Positions 1 through 8,920 of a DNA stretch of 32,562 nucleotides are shown piece by piece. Location: positions 1 to 32,562 of the forward strand of contig JABGSX010000028.1 of the NCBI GenBank assembly GCA_018647505.1, read 5' to 3'. The notes under the pieces are model-generated. The model did no database searches. It saw nothing but the letters and a program-made list of their open reading frames with translations, and was not told the origin of the DNA. The DNA comes from a bacterium. GTDB taxonomy: Bacteria; Babelota; Babeliae; Babelales; JABGSX01. Positions within the stretch are counted from its first letter, which is position 1. Each line of letters begins with the position of its first letter. The translations under genes were made by a program, and so were the position numbers.

Positions 1-1578
1 AAAGAATTCGTCTTCTTCTTCTTCTTCTTTTGCTACCTCTTCGTGCTCTTCAGCTGGTCCTTCGCCTTCTGCAGATGCTTCGCCTCTTTCAACTACAGTG
101 AGTAGTGTTGGGTCGTATGTGTTAATACCCTTTGTAACGCCATCTTCTGGATGATCCTTGTACATCCTTACTATGTATTGTAGGTATTCAGGGTCGAACA
201 ATGTTGTTTTGATTGTGCCTAAGTGACGTTTATCTTGTTTTCTGTCAGAGTTTAACGCACTTCTAACAAACTGAGTCCAAGCTTTACCAATTGCTCTGGA
301 TATATCACTACCTTCTACATCTATGTCTTCTAATGGCTTATTAAACAAATCATCCCATGATTTAAGTTGTCCATCAAGAGTTCTGTTTCTTGCTACAGCT
401 TCTAATGTTTCTGTGATTTCTTCTTGAGTCCTTAGTCCTTCTGGAAGTTCTATGGCAGGTGCGGCAACGGCCTCTTCTTCTTCAGCTACTTCGCGTTCTG
501 CAGGTGCTTCGCGTTTTACTTCGCCTTCTTCTTCTTCTTCGCCTTCCTCGTCAGACTCTTCTATTGCGGCCATGTGTGAGAGGGTGGGGCTAGGTGTGTG
601 TCTTCTTGTTGGATCTACTCTAGGGCCAAATTCAACTCTAGGTTTATAATGAGGGGCTACAGCTTCTTCCCAGGAGTCTTCGTCCTCTACTGTAAGCATT
701 CCTCCAAGTCTGTAGTCAGCTTCTTCTTCGCCTTCTTCTTCGACGTCTGCTTCTTCTTCAGCTGGTGCTTCGCGTTTTACTTCGCCTTCTTCTTCTTCGC
801 CTTCCTCGTCAGACTTTTCTATTGTGCCAAGTTCTGCTGGTGCCGTTCCACCTAGCGCCTCTTGTCTGGCTTTAAAAGCGGCACCTCTTATTGTTGATTC
901 GTCTGGCGCTTCCAACTCGTCTTCTTCTTCATCTGTATTTCTTGCTGCTTCATATGCATCTGCAAATATATCATCTTCAGTGTCGTCAGGTGCAGGGGTA
1001 AGATGCGATTGAATTAGTTCTGGACCAGTAGTATGTACTGCGGTTCCAGCGTTGTCTTCTATTGTGGTTATTTTGGCTGTTTTAGGGGTAACGTCAACAT
1101 GTCCTCTTGTAACTGGGACTCGCTTAATAGACTGTTTGCGTAACGCTGCGGAACTTGCGTCTTCTTTGCCCATTGTTGCGGTTTCATCCGCTTCTTTTTT
1201 AAGTTCTTCTGCGGCTCTTTGAAGAGCTTCAAGCCTTGCACTATCTTGTGCTCTTTTATGTGTTTCTGCGGCATCTGCATGATCTTTTTTAATTGCTTCA
1301 AATTTAGCTTTAAGAGCTGTGTATTCAGTGTTCAATTTTCTGAGTTGTCTTTGGAAGGCGGTAATTTGTGGATCTGTAGATCTTGTAGCTCGTTTTAAAT
1401 GGTGGGCGCCTGTTACCACTTCTCTTCTTTCTTCATGCCTTTCTGCTCCTGATGCAAAAAAAGCTGCTCTCTCTTTAACGCTCATTTCTGATGGATCTCT
1501 TTCATCACCTGCCATCAGGTGTGATCCAATGAAAAGGGTTCCTAAAACAACTATTAACAATTTGGAAGAAAGTCTCAT
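1..1578 (-). CDS. Glu-rich, repeat-containing secreted protein (partial, C-terminus off the left edge)
   Basis: The frame is open from an ATG at 1578 to the window edge with no stop: 526 codons. An AAGGAGAG Shine-Dalgarno lies just upstream. Residues 1-23 form a signal peptide (MRLSSKLLIVVLGTLF, then a small-residue region ending near LMAG). About residues 62-130 are charged and heptad-like, a probable coiled coil. The middle is very acidic, with two copies of a unit reading S-D-E-E-G-E(4-5)-G-E-V-K-R-E-A-P-A-E (DNA copies 764-824 and 503-566). A more ordinary, possibly folded stretch is encoded at about 160-450 (for example SWDDLFNKPLEDIDVEGSD). Another Glu run lies at the edge. I do not recognise a family. 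Export and low complexity suggest a surface or secreted protein, possibly acting on a host; that role is inference. Confidence 0.85.
   Translation of the reverse strand, partial: MRLSSKLLIVVLGTLFIGSHLMAGDERDPSEMSVKERAAFFASGAERHEERREVVTGAHHLKRATRSTDPQITAFQRQLRKLNTEYTALKAKFEAIKKDHADAAETHKRAQDSARLEALQRAAEELKKEADETATMGKEDASSAALRKQSIKRVPVTRGHVDVTPKTAKITTIEDNAGTAVHTTGPELIQSHLTPAPDDTEDDIFADAYEAARNTDEEEDELEAPDESTIRGAAFKARQEALGGTAPAELGTIEKSDEEGEEEEGEVKREAPAEEEADVEEEGEEEADYRLGGMLTVEDEDSWEEAVAPHYKPRVEFGPRVDPTRRHTPSPTLSHMAAIEESDEEGEEEEEGEVKREAPAEREVAEEEEAVAAPAIELPEGLRTQEEITETLEAVARNRTLDGQLKSWDDLFNKPLEDIDVEGSDISRAIGKAWTQFVRSALNSDRKQDKRHLGTIKTTLFDPEYLQYIVRMYKDHPEDGVTKGINTYDPTLLTVVERGEASAEGEGPAEEHEEVAKEEEEEDEFF
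503..566 (-). repeat. In-frame repeat copy 1 of the Glu-rich unit
   Basis: This stretch nearly matches 764-824, differing by one extra ttc codon and a few bases. It encodes the acidic run followed by GEVKREAPAE. The codon-length difference fits slippage within GAA runs of the coding sequence. Confidence 0.8.
764..824 (-). repeat. In-frame repeat copy 2 of the Glu-rich unit
   Basis: This is the partner of 503-566, in the same reading frame and with the same KREAPAE ending. Near-identical DNA suggests a recent internal duplication or gene conversion. Confidence 0.8.
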
Positions 1579-1629
1579 AAGCTCTCCTTGATTAAAAAAA
1601 GGTTGCTACTACTTACAACAATATTCATA

Positions 1630-1660
1630 AGTATAAAACAGGTTGTTAGAAAATAGTCAA
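1630..1660 (-). promoter_or_regulatory. Sigma-70-like promoter of the Glu-rich secreted protein gene
   Basis: On the minus strand TTGACT (1655-1660) is followed after 19 bp by TATACT (1630-1635). This leaves a leader of about 45 nt before the ATG at 1578. The long spacer is a weakness. One arm of an inverted repeat overlaps the -35 box. Confidence 0.5.
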
Positions 1661-1701
1661 GCTTTAAATTGTGGAAAAATGTAATTTTACTATAAAGCTT
1701 G
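1658..1701. promoter_or_regulatory. 9-bp inverted repeat overlapping a -35 box (possible operator)
   Basis: CAAGCTTTA (1658-1666) and TAAAGCTTG (1693-1701) are perfect inverted copies separated by 26 bp. The proximal arm overlaps the TTGACT -35 box of the gene starting at 1578. A repressor site or an upstream structured element would both fit. No regulator is identified. Confidence 0.3.
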
Positions 1702-2072
1702 CAAGATTGTTTGTTTTATTCGACCTGTCTGTCCTGTATTAATATTGTGAACCTGCGTCCTGCAGGTGCTATATGCGGATATTTCTTTTTCCGTTCGTGT
1801 TGAGAGATTTTGTAGTCATATAGAATTCGCAGTAAGCTAAAAAAAGTAGCTTATAAGTGGACAAACTCCGTTCGCATTGAGCTTGGCCGTAGGCCGAATC
1901 GAATGTGAGCGAATGGATAGTGGTACGAGGATTGCCTTGCCGACGATGGAGGCTGAATAGTTTGTATTTACATTGTACAAAAAGGTTACAAGATAAAGTT
2001 TCGATAAATAAAATGCGAGCGAACGGTAAATAAATAAACAACCGTTCGCTCAAGTATTAGTGGGCGTTAGCT
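1702..2072. repeat. Non-coding region with dispersed hairpin repeats
   Basis: No convincing gene. Three hairpins are visible: ACCTGC/GCAGGT at 1751-1767; an imperfect TCCGTTCGC/GCGAATGGA stem at 1867-1917 with inner GGCCGTAGGCC; and a perfect 11-bp GAGCGAACGGT/ACCGTTCGCTC stem at 2017-2051. The 1867-1917 element is almost the same as 24127-24175. The motif tacaaaaaggtt (1976-1987) recurs in the 238-bp tandem repeats near 23.8 and 24.1 kb. The region is therefore part of a dispersed repeat family. Confidence 0.65.
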
Positions 2073-2180
2073 TTATCCTCTGAAATATTTTATTCTCCAC
2101 CAATAGTTTAATGCGATGTACAATACTCCAAAAGTTAAAAGCATTATGTCCCCGCTTAAATATAGTTCTTCAAATAGCAT
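2073..2180 (-). CDS. Possible 35-aa single-pass membrane peptide
   Basis: A 36-codon frame starts at the ATG at 2180 and stops with TAA at 2075-2073. AAGGAAAA sits at a good Shine-Dalgarno distance. The product begins MLFEELYLSGD. A hydrophobic segment (about residues 12-28, IMLLTFGVLYIALNYWW) follows, then a basic tail (RIKYFRG). An acidic N-terminus, one membrane span and a positive C-terminus are the layout of real small membrane proteins. It lies alone in a repeat-rich intergenic region, so chance is possible. No family recognised. Confidence 0.4.
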   Translation of the reverse strand: MLFEELYLSGDIMLLTFGVLYIALNYWWRIKYFRG

Positions 2181-2289
2181 GGTTTTTCCTTATTTTTTAT
2201 CAACTTCAAATCTTTGCTTAAAACATATATTGCAAAAGCAATCATAAACTGCCGTATCAGTTTATTTTTGCTCGCATTTTATTAAGAGC

Positions 2290-2445
2290 CTATGCCGCAT
2301 ATGCGATACACCGGATCTTATGCGATTTGTTAATTGTAAAAAAAGGAAGCGAAAATTGATGAGATGTTAAAAAATCTGTGAGCCGCGATGCTCCTAACCT
2401 ACTCTTCTTATAAACATTGTGTTTATAAGAAAGATAACCGACCAT
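2290..2445 (-). CDS. Possible 51-aa basic small protein
   Basis: The frame runs from ATG 2445 to TAG 2292-2290. A strong AAAGGAG lies 6-7 nt upstream, and a plausible promoter sits at 2475-2502. The peptide starts MVGYLSYKHNVYKKSR and is basic, with no signal peptide or membrane span. Codons 5-13 contain a perfect 12-bp hairpin (TTCTTATAAACA/TGTTTATAAGAA, 2405-2431). This may instead mark a structured RNA. The ribosome-binding site is the main support. Confidence 0.35.
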   Translation of the reverse strand: MVGYLSYKHNVYKKSRLGASRLTDFLTSHQFSLPFFTINKSHKIRCIAYAA

Positions 2446-2474
2446 AATTGTACTCCTTTGGTTATGGACGAATT

Positions 2475-2502
2475 TCTATAACTTAAAACGATCCTAGCAC
2501 AA
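2475..2502 (-). promoter_or_regulatory. Candidate promoter of the 51-aa ORF
   Basis: On the minus strand TTGTGC (2497-2502) and TATAGA (2475-2480) are separated by 16 bp, about 30-35 bp before the ATG at 2445. Both boxes are imperfect. Confidence 0.3.
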
Positions 2503-2619
2503 TTTTTTAGTTATGCAAAAAAAAAACTAATTACATTATGTGGTGTCAGAGAGGGGTTTTTGACCTGATTAGAGCGTCGATTTTCGCTGTGCGTTAGCTC
2601 GATGGGAATGTGCGAAAAA

Positions 2620-3012
2620 TCATTCTTCGTTTGGAAAAATTGTACAGGCAAGGTGCATAAGATTTTGCTGTTGTTTTTTGTTCATAGATTCCCATAAATC
2701 TTCTGGTTCATATCCTATTTTTGCTGATCGATAAAGTTTTGATTTTTTGGTATTTTTTTCTTCTGCTGCAATTGTTTTACCAATAATAAATGCGCTGCCT
2801 ATTATTTTCTTTAGCAAAGATTCGGCTTTATCTGGATTGCTTGGTTGCTCCGCAACATCTCCAAGCTTTGCAAGAATTAGGCCCACTTGGTCAAATATAA
2901 CTTTACCAACATGATTTTTGGGTGTTTCTTCATCATCTACAACAATAAATGTTTTGGCTTCAACATTTCTGGCAAGCAAAAGTGCCAAAAATAGAAAAAG
3001 TTTAGCTTGCAT
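2620..3012 (-). CDS. Small secreted protein of unknown function
   Basis: 130 aa from the ATG at 3012. Two ATGs are adjacent (3015, 3012); the GGAG upstream is better spaced from the second. The ORF could extend to 3069, but that would add a charged leader inside the preceding gene. Residues 1-19 are a signal peptide (MQAKLFLFLALLLARNVEA). The mature part is hydrophilic and helical, ending near HLACTIFPNEE. It begins about 25 bp after the CNNM/CorC gene stop and is probably co-transcribed with it. No family recognised. Confidence 0.75.
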   Translation of the reverse strand: MQAKLFLFLALLLARNVEAKTFIVVDDEETPKNHVGKVIFDQVGLILAKLGDVAEQPSNPDKAESLLKKIIGSAFIIGKTIAAEEKNTKKSKLYRSAKIGYEPEDLWESMNKKQQQNLMHLACTIFPNEE

Positions 3013-3037
3013 CATACTCTCCAGTTTTTGTTTTTTG

Positions 3038-4324
3038 TTATTCTCTAAAGCTTTTTTCAGCAAAAACAAGAACCTGTTTTACCCTTTTGCTGGTAGACTT
3101 TTGAACTTGAAGGTAAAAATGTTTGTAAAGAATGCGTTCGCCTTTTTTTGGCAAGTGCTGCAGTTGTTCTGTCAAAAATCCTCCAAGTGTTATTGCGTCT
3201 TCTGTTTCAAACCTTATACCAAGAGTTTGTCCAATCTCATTGAGGTCAATCCCTGCGTCAACAACCCATCCACCATCTTCTAGAGGGACGATTTTTTTAA
3301 TTTCTTGTTCGTCTTCGTCGCTAATTTCTCCAACAATTTCTTCAAGAACGTCTTCTAGGGTTGCCAGGCCAATAATGCTTCCAAATTCATTAAGGACCAT
3401 GGCCATATGTTTTTGCTCGGAGCGAAACTCTTTTAATAGTTGGTTTACTTTGACACTTTCTGGAACAAATAATATTTGTCTTGCGATGTCTCTGAGTGTT
3501 TTATTTTCTTTGGTTTGTAGTAATACAAAAATGTCTCTCTGGTGTATCATTCCAACGATATTGTCACTTTTGTTTTCATATGCGGGAAGTCGTGAAAAAC
3601 GATACTTGGAAAACATTCCAAGAGCTTCCTGAATTGAAGCTTTTATATTTATTGAAACTACATCAGCAGATGGAACCATAATTTCCTTGACCGGTGTCTG
3701 GCCTAATTCAAAAATACTTCTGAGCATACTTGTTTTTTGTTGGTCCATAAGACCTTTTTCGTCTATATAGTCAATCAAGAATTTGATTTCTTTCTCAGAG
3801 GTTATGGCTGCACCTCCGTCTACTTTGTTTCCAAATTTGTTTATAACAAAGTTTGAAAATTTAATAAGCGTAGTTACGAATGGATATAACATATAAAATG
3901 TTATATTTGTAAACCACAAGGTTGACTTGAAAAGCTTTTCGCCGCATGCTTTTGCTAAATTTTTTGGAATAATTTCACCAAAAATAAGAATAAGTATTGT
4001 TGCGACACTTATACCTACCGTAAACCCAAACCCATTTGACATCTCAAGTTTTACAAATAAGTTTTCTATTATGTCTGTTATTAGAGCTGCGGCTGCGGCA
4101 TTTGCTAAGCTGCTTCCAACCAAAATTGTTGCTAGTACGCGGCTGGGATCTTTTTCAAGATATGAAAATAGGGAATGGTATTTTCCCGTAGCCTGCGCTA
4201 GCTCCTTTAGCTTGAAAAGACGAAGCGCCGTAATTGTTGTTTCTAAAAAAGAAAAAATTGAGCATCCAAAAAGGGCAATAAGAAATGTTACGAATTTGGG
4301 ATATATAAGAAAATGTAGATCCAT
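3038..4324 (-). CDS. HlyC/CorC (CNNM-CBS-CorC_HlyC) family membrane protein
   Basis: 428 aa, the usual length and domain order for the family. Residues 8-190 are the CNNM/DUF21 membrane domain with about three or four spans and the motif FGEIIPKNLAKA (115-126). Residues 215-330 are a CBS pair (KEIMVPSADVVSI; then the LATLEDVLEEIVGEI motif at its end). Residues 345-425 are the CorC_HlyC domain (WVVDAGIDLNEIGQTLG). Members bind adenine nucleotides and are linked to Mg2+/Co2+ efflux or resistance; 'hemolysin' is a historical name. An AAGGAGG lies 13 nt before the ATG, rather far. A small secreted-protein gene follows. Substrate cannot be told from sequence. Confidence 0.92.
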   Translation of the reverse strand: MDLHFLIYPKFVTFLIALFGCSIFSFLETTITALRLFKLKELAQATGKYHSLFSYLEKDPSRVLATILVGSSLANAAAAALITDIIENLFVKLEMSNGFGFTVGISVATILILIFGEIIPKNLAKACGEKLFKSTLWFTNITFYMLYPFVTTLIKFSNFVINKFGNKVDGGAAITSEKEIKFLIDYIDEKGLMDQQKTSMLRSIFELGQTPVKEIMVPSADVVSINIKASIQEALGMFSKYRFSRLPAYENKSDNIVGMIHQRDIFVLLQTKENKTLRDIARQILFVPESVKVNQLLKEFRSEQKHMAMVLNEFGSIIGLATLEDVLEEIVGEISDEDEQEIKKIVPLEDGGWVVDAGIDLNEIGQTLGIRFETEDAITLGGFLTEQLQHLPKKGERILYKHFYLQVQKSTSKRVKQVLVFAEKSFRE

Positions 4325-4427
4325 TTTAGAAGTTCTACCTCCTTAGTGTGGTTAGTTGGTTTTTTATAATAAGAATAACTTTAGCGAAAAATTACTTAAA
4401 TGCAATAGCCTCGGGTCAGGCTCATCA

Positions 4428-6278
4428 TTATTCTGATTCATTAGTGATATTTTCCAATTCTTTTTCAAAAAATGATTGTAATTTTTTGCTTCTTGATGGG
4501 TGCCTTAATTTTCGTAAGGCCTTTACCTCAATCTGTCTGATGCGTTCTCTTGTTACAGAAAAGTCTTTTCCGACCTCCTCTAAAGTATGCTCGGAAGCAA
4601 CATCTATTCCAAAACGCATTTTTAAAACTTTTTCTTCTCGCGGAGTTAGGGTTTTGAGGACCTCTCGGACTCGCTCTTTAAGATCACTTGTTGCTACGCT
4701 GTCAGAAGGAGAAACATCATTTTCAATTTCTATAAAATCTTTAATAGAGGCGTCATCACTGTCTCCAACAGGAGTTTCTAGAGACACAGGCTCTTTAGAG
4801 ATTTTTATAATATTTTTTATTTTTTTCTCATCAAGTCCAAGCTCTTTAGCCAGCTCAGTATGAGTTGGTTCTCTGCCATGTTCTTGTGAAAAAGTTCGTT
4901 TTATTTTATTAATTTTGTTCAACGTTTCTACCATGTGGACAGGGACCCTAATTGTTCTTGATTGATCTGCAATTGCTCTTGTAATTGCCTGTCTTATCCA
5001 CCATGTAGCATATGTTGAAAATTTGTATCCACGTTCGAACTCAAATTTTTCAACAGCTTTCATAAGGCCAATATTTCCTTCCTGTATGAGATCCAGAAAG
5101 TGTAGTCCACGATTGACGTATTTTTTAGCAATGTTAACAACAAGCCTCAAGTTTGCCTTTGCCAGGTCATCCTTTGCTTCTTTGTCCCGTTGCTGTCCTG
5201 TTACAAGCTGTCCGTAAAGATTTAGAATTTCTTTTTCCGAAATGCCCATTTCAGCTTCATTTTTTTTGATTATTTTTTGGCTTGTGCGAAGGGATTTTTC
5301 TAAGTTCTCAATTTTTTCTTTTATATCGTTATTTGGTTTTTTTAGAGCTTTATACCCTTTTAAATTTGTTTCATTTGTTCTCAAAACAGTTCTTTGCTCG
5401 CGAATTTTGTTTATTCCTTTTTCTATTTTTTTGCCGAGCTTTCTAATAAATTTATTAGCGAGCTTAATTGACTGTATTGTTTCTGCTATTTTCATTTTGT
5501 TTTTCTTTACAGCACCTAGCATTTCTTTTTTCTTTGCTTCGCTGTCAAGATTTTTTCGGTAGCTTATGTAAATTATATTTTCGTTTGATATTAGAGTTTG
5601 GATTATTTCTATCGTATCAAGAAACATCTTTTTCTCTTCTTCAAGTTTTGGCAAATTTTCTTCATCGAATTCAGAAAATTGAATAATGTCTTTTAGCTGA
5701 ATGGTACTTTTTTGTACTTTTTCACCAATTAAAACAAACTCTTTGTGAATAAATGGGAATTTAGAAACCGCCTCTATGCATTGGCGTTTGCTCTCAGCAA
5801 TTTTTGTTGCTATTACGGTTTCTGTTTTTTTATTGAGAAGGGGAATTTTTCCTATGTCGCGAAGATAACATTTTACACTGTCAAAAATTTGTGTTGTGTC
5901 TGCAAATTCCTTTACATGCTCTTTCGAAGAGCCTTCTTCATCGTCATCGGTAATATCAATAGATGCGATAATTTTGCTTTTTATGGTTGATTTTCCTGTG
6001 TCTGCCTCGTCTGCTGATACTTCAGTAACGCTGCTTCCGCCTTCAAGCTCTTCTTGTGTTACAAGCTCAATATGTTCTTTTTCTAGTCGGTTTAAAAGTT
6101 CTTCTGTTTTGCTGTCGGATAAGTGGTTTTGTGTGCTAAACTCTATAACTTCTTCGTAAGAAAGTGTATTGCCGGCTTTTTTTCCTCGTTCAACAAGGCC
6201 GTCAATAATTTCTTTTTCTAAGTCGTGTTTTTCTTTTGTTAGTGCGTCAGGCTTTACAGAAGCTTTTTTATTTGTCAT
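4428..6278 (-). CDS. rpoD: Primary sigma factor RpoD (sigma-70)
   Basis: 616 aa. Region 1.1-like helices lie at about 20-80 and region 1.2 near 125-165 ([14 protein letters not shown]). A coiled, Lys/Glu-rich non-conserved region of about 190 residues follows. Region 2 spans 373-450, with the -10 recognition stretch [20 protein letters not shown] and [12 protein letters not shown]. Region 3 follows to about 515. Region 4 is at 533-600, with [14 protein letters not shown] and the DNA-binding helix [20 protein letters not shown]. It directs RNA polymerase to housekeeping promoters, consistent with the TTGACA/TATAAT-type sites seen here. Its ATG overlaps the dnaG stop by 4 bp (ATGA), implying translational coupling. 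Confidence 0.98.
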   Translation of the reverse strand: MTNKKASVKPDALTKEKHDLEKEIIDGLVERGKKAGNTLSYEEVIEFSTQNHLSDSKTEELLNRLEKEHIELVTQEELEGGSSVTEVSADEADTGKSTIKSKIIASIDITDDDEEGSSKEHVKEFADTTQIFDSVKCYLRDIGKIPLLNKKTETVIATKIAESKRQCIEAVSKFPFIHKEFVLIGEKVQKSTIQLKDIIQFSEFDEENLPKLEEEKKMFLDTIEIIQTLISNENIIYISYRKNLDSEAKKKEMLGAVKKNKMKIAETIQSIKLANKFIRKLGKKIEKGINKIREQRTVLRTNETNLKGYKALKKPNNDIKEKIENLEKSLRTSQKIIKKNEAEMGISEKEILNLYGQLVTGQQRDKEAKDDLAKANLRLVVNIAKKYVNRGLHFLDLIQEGNIGLMKAVEKFEFERGYKFSTYATWWIRQAITRAIADQSRTIRVPVHMVETLNKINKIKRTFSQEHGREPTHTELAKELGLDEKKIKNIIKISKEPVSLETPVGDSDDASIKDFIEIENDVSPSDSVATSDLKERVREVLKTLTPREEKVLKMRFGIDVASEHTLEEVGKDFSVTRERIRQIEVKALRKLRHPSRSKKLQSFFEKELENITNESE

Positions 6279-8059
6279 ATAAGACCTTTATTTACCAATT
6301 TTGCTTTGAATGTTGTAAATTCAACCAGCAAATGTTCAACCATTTTTTTATCTCCATTCTCATTCGCTTGTGCCAACTTTAACTTTATGTCGTTGAGAAT
6401 TTTTTTCCAATACTTTTTATAAAATTGCGACAAAAGCATTGTGTATGTTTTCTCTGAGGAGTCAGTTTCAAATTCCATCATAAAACGACTTGTGGTTGCT
6501 TGTTCATCTTTATCCAGTTCACCAAACCAAATATCTATGCCACACTCGTTGTGTTTTTCACACGTTTTCCGAATTTTTTTAAGGATGTTTTGCAGAGGTG
6601 AGGAAAGATATTCAAGCACGTATTGCTGATGCTCAGAAGCCAAAAACTTACTATCGTTAAGTATAGCAGAAAATAGTTTTTTTTCTAATGTTGGAATTTG
6701 CTTTAAAAGGTCCTTTTCTATTGGTGTTTCTGTTTCTTTGTTTTGCCTTGTTGACGAATAAGATTCTGTTCGTGGTCCATTTTTATTAAGCTCCTGTTTG
6801 AGAGAGTCGAATGGCAAGTCAAATGTTTGAGAAGCTTTTTGAAGCAAAAGATCTTGTTTTAAGCTGTCGTCGAGCCTTCTAATGATTGCTATAAATTTGC
6901 GAACTATTGTTAATTTTTGTTGCAAAGGGCTTGTCTGAGAAAAATTTTCACCTAAGGTATTTGTGAAAAAAGTGAAAATATTTTGTGCTGAGTTTGCAAG
7001 CTCCTGTATGTTTCCTCCTTTTTCCAAAAATGATGCTGGGTCATCTTGCGATGGTAGAACTATTACGTTTAGCTCTAGGTCAACACCCCAGCATAGTTCT
7101 GTCAAACGCAAAATTGCTTTTTGTCCTGCTGCGTCACCGTCATACAAAACGTATAGCTGTTCAGCATATCGTGATAGTTGCTTTAAATGTTCTTTTGTAC
7201 AGGCTGTTCCTAGTGTTGCCACAGTATTTGTAAATCCGTGTTGCACCATTGCTACACAATCAGTATAACCTTCCACCAAAAAAACAACTTTCTGTTTTTG
7301 GATGCTTGTCTTTGCAAGATCTAGCCCAAATAGAAGCGATCCCTTTATAAAAAAAGCGCTTTCACGAGAGTTGTAATACTTTGATCGTTCGTCGTGCTCT
7401 CTAAAAACCCGTCCCCCAAATCCACAAAAACGACCCTGCGAGTCTTTTATAGGAAAAATTATGTGTTCTTCAAACGGAGAGTATTTGCTTCCTTGCCCAT
7501 CAAAAAGAATGTTTGCTGTTAAAAGGTCTTTAACCAGAATGTTTTTTTTATTCATTTCTGACACAAGGCTGTTTATTGCTTTTGATCCGCCTGGAAAATA
7601 TCCGATTTTGAATGTTTCTATGCTTTTTGTGTCGATGTTTCGGCTATTTATGTATTCCATTGGGGGGTTATATTTTTTGAGTTGTTCATGTGCCCACAGT
7701 GCTGCTGCACCGCACGTTGAAAAATACTGTTTTTTGTTTTCTAATTCTTCTTTGCTTTTTGCGATATCCGTAGACAAGCTTTCTGGAACAGAGATGTTAT
7801 ATCTATCAATTAAGTGCTTTGCTGAGTCAATTTGTGAACACTGCTCTGTTTTTGATATAAACGTAATTACATCCCCACCAGCTTGACAGCCAAAACAAAA
7901 AAAAATTCCCTTGTCGGGGCTTACTGTGAACGAAGCGTCTTTTTCGTGGTGGAAAGGGCAGCTTCCTTTTAGGTATGTTCCAGCTTTTCTTAGTGAAACA
8001 TACTCCGAGACAACGTCGGTTATAGAAAGTTGTGATTTTATAAAATTGAAAAGATTCAT
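6275..8059 (-). CDS. dnaG: DNA primase DnaG
   Basis: 594 aa. The N-terminal CHC2 zinc finger has C34, H37, C55 and C58. The catalytic core follows with the usual NSRES/GRVF-type motif ([12 protein letters not shown], about 212-223). The TOPRIM fold carries LVEGYTD (E263) and YDGDAAG (D307, D309), the metal-binding acidic residues. The C-terminal 200 residues are diverged, as is normal for the helicase-binding region. It makes RNA primers at the replication fork. It is the middle gene of lgt-dnaG-rpoD, overlapping both neighbours by 4 bp. dnaG-rpoD is the classic macromolecular-synthesis pairing; rpsU is absent and lgt takes the upstream place. Confidence 0.97.
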   Translation of the reverse strand: MNLFNFIKSQLSITDVVSEYVSLRKAGTYLKGSCPFHHEKDASFTVSPDKGIFFCFGCQAGGDVITFISKTEQCSQIDSAKHLIDRYNISVPESLSTDIAKSKEELENKKQYFSTCGAAALWAHEQLKKYNPPMEYINSRNIDTKSIETFKIGYFPGGSKAINSLVSEMNKKNILVKDLLTANILFDGQGSKYSPFEEHIIFPIKDSQGRFCGFGGRVFREHDERSKYYNSRESAFFIKGSLLFGLDLAKTSIQKQKVVFLVEGYTDCVAMVQHGFTNTVATLGTACTKEHLKQLSRYAEQLYVLYDGDAAGQKAILRLTELCWGVDLELNVIVLPSQDDPASFLEKGGNIQELANSAQNIFTFFTNTLGENFSQTSPLQQKLTIVRKFIAIIRRLDDSLKQDLLLQKASQTFDLPFDSLKQELNKNGPRTESYSSTRQNKETETPIEKDLLKQIPTLEKKLFSAILNDSKFLASEHQQYVLEYLSSPLQNILKKIRKTCEKHNECGIDIWFGELDKDEQATTSRFMMEFETDSSEKTYTMLLSQFYKKYWKKILNDIKLKLAQANENGDKKMVEHLLVEFTTFKAKLVNKGLI

Positions 8060-8838
8060 GTTGTTTTACATTCTTTGCGTAAAAATGTTAGATATAAAAA
8101 ACCACATAGTCCAACTATGGTCACTGCCAACGCACATATTTGGTCGATAGATAGAATAGAAAATATTTTAAAAAAAGAGCGATCTCCTCGCCAAAAATCT
8201 ACGCTGAACCTTTCAAGGCCTGTCATAAACAAGTAGAGCATTGCAATTTGACCAGTCTTTGTAAACAAGTATTTTTTTCCGACAAGGATCACAATAAATA
8301 CAAGTATAAGAGCTAAAATGCTATAAATTTGTGTCGGATGTATATGGACATGCAATGGGGCTTCGCATTGTGGGTTTGTGTATTGAATTGCCCATGAAAG
8401 ATTCGATTTTGTACCGTAGCAACATCCGGCCAAAAAGCACCCGATTCGTGTAAAAATATGAACTATTGGAAGATAGGTTGCAATAAGGTCAAAAAAAGAT
8501 AAAAATTTTATTTTTTTGTAATGCAAGTAGATTGGAATAACAATAAGGGCCGCAATTATTCCCCCAAGGGATGAAATTCCTCCATTCCAGAAGTCAAATA
8601 GGTCTACAATTGAATGAATTTTTTCATGTTCAGTTATCAGAGTTAGAATGCGTGCTCCAGAAACAACGGTGACAACTCCTACTACAAGCACGGTTGAAAA
8701 ATCTTCCAAGCTTATAATTTTTGTCCGACGTTTGTCTTTGCTTATAAACCACATTGTTATAAAGAGTCCAAAGGCAATCATTGCGCCGAAACTGTTTATA
8801 TACAACGGACCCCATATGTGTAGTATTTTAGGATACAT
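8056..8838 (-). CDS. lgt: Prolipoprotein diacylglyceryl transferase Lgt
   Basis: 260 aa polytopic membrane protein. The Lgt signature is at 127-142 (HIFTRIGCFLAGCCYG), and the conserved GGISSLGG loop at about 86-93. It moves diacylglycerol from phosphatidylglycerol onto the lipobox cysteine of prelipoproteins. The window contains possible clients, for example the LLTGC lipobox of the gene at 23179. The start is supported by AGGAAAA upstream. Its TGA stop overlaps the dnaG ATG by 4 bp, so it probably heads a three-gene operon driven by a promoter just upstream. Confidence 0.96.
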   Translation of the reverse strand: MYPKILHIWGPLYINSFGAMIAFGLFITMWFISKDKRRTKIISLEDFSTVLVVGVVTVVSGARILTLITEHEKIHSIVDLFDFWNGGISSLGGIIAALIVIPIYLHYKKIKFLSFFDLIATYLPIVHIFTRIGCFLAGCCYGTKSNLSWAIQYTNPQCEAPLHVHIHPTQIYSILALILVFIVILVGKKYLFTKTGQIAMLYLFMTGLERFSVDFWRGDRSFFKIFSILSIDQICALAVTIVGLCGFLYLTFLRKECKTT

Positions 8839-8873
8839 ATTTTTCCTAGAATGAGTTTAATTTTTACTTGTTA

Positions 8874-8901
8874 AGTATACCTGCTTTTGTGTTGATATAA
8901 A
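8874..8901 (-). promoter_or_regulatory. Candidate promoter of the lgt-dnaG-rpoD operon
   Basis: On the minus strand TTTATA (8896-8901), a 16-bp spacer and TATACT (8874-8879) lie about 36 bp before the lgt ATG. The -10 box is good, the -35 moderate. Confidence 0.4.
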
Positions 8902-8920
8902 AGGTGAGAAAGTTGCTTGT

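Noticed and set aside
598-855. Phe/Cys-rich plus-strand ORF
   Set aside because: It is the antisense of the GAA/GAG-rich coding sequence of the secreted protein (1-1578), which has the signal peptide and Shine-Dalgarno.
1769-2053. 94-codon minus-strand ORF across the intergenic repeats
   Set aside because: It runs through dispersed hairpin repeats, has no good ribosome-binding site, and its frame is not kept in the related repeat at 24127-24175.
2280-2540. Known structured RNA (RNase P, 6S, tmRNA, SRP RNA, tRNA)
   Set aside because: I looked for a cloverleaf, the T-loop GGTTCGAATCC-type sequence and conserved cores on both strands and found none; only isolated hairpins are present.
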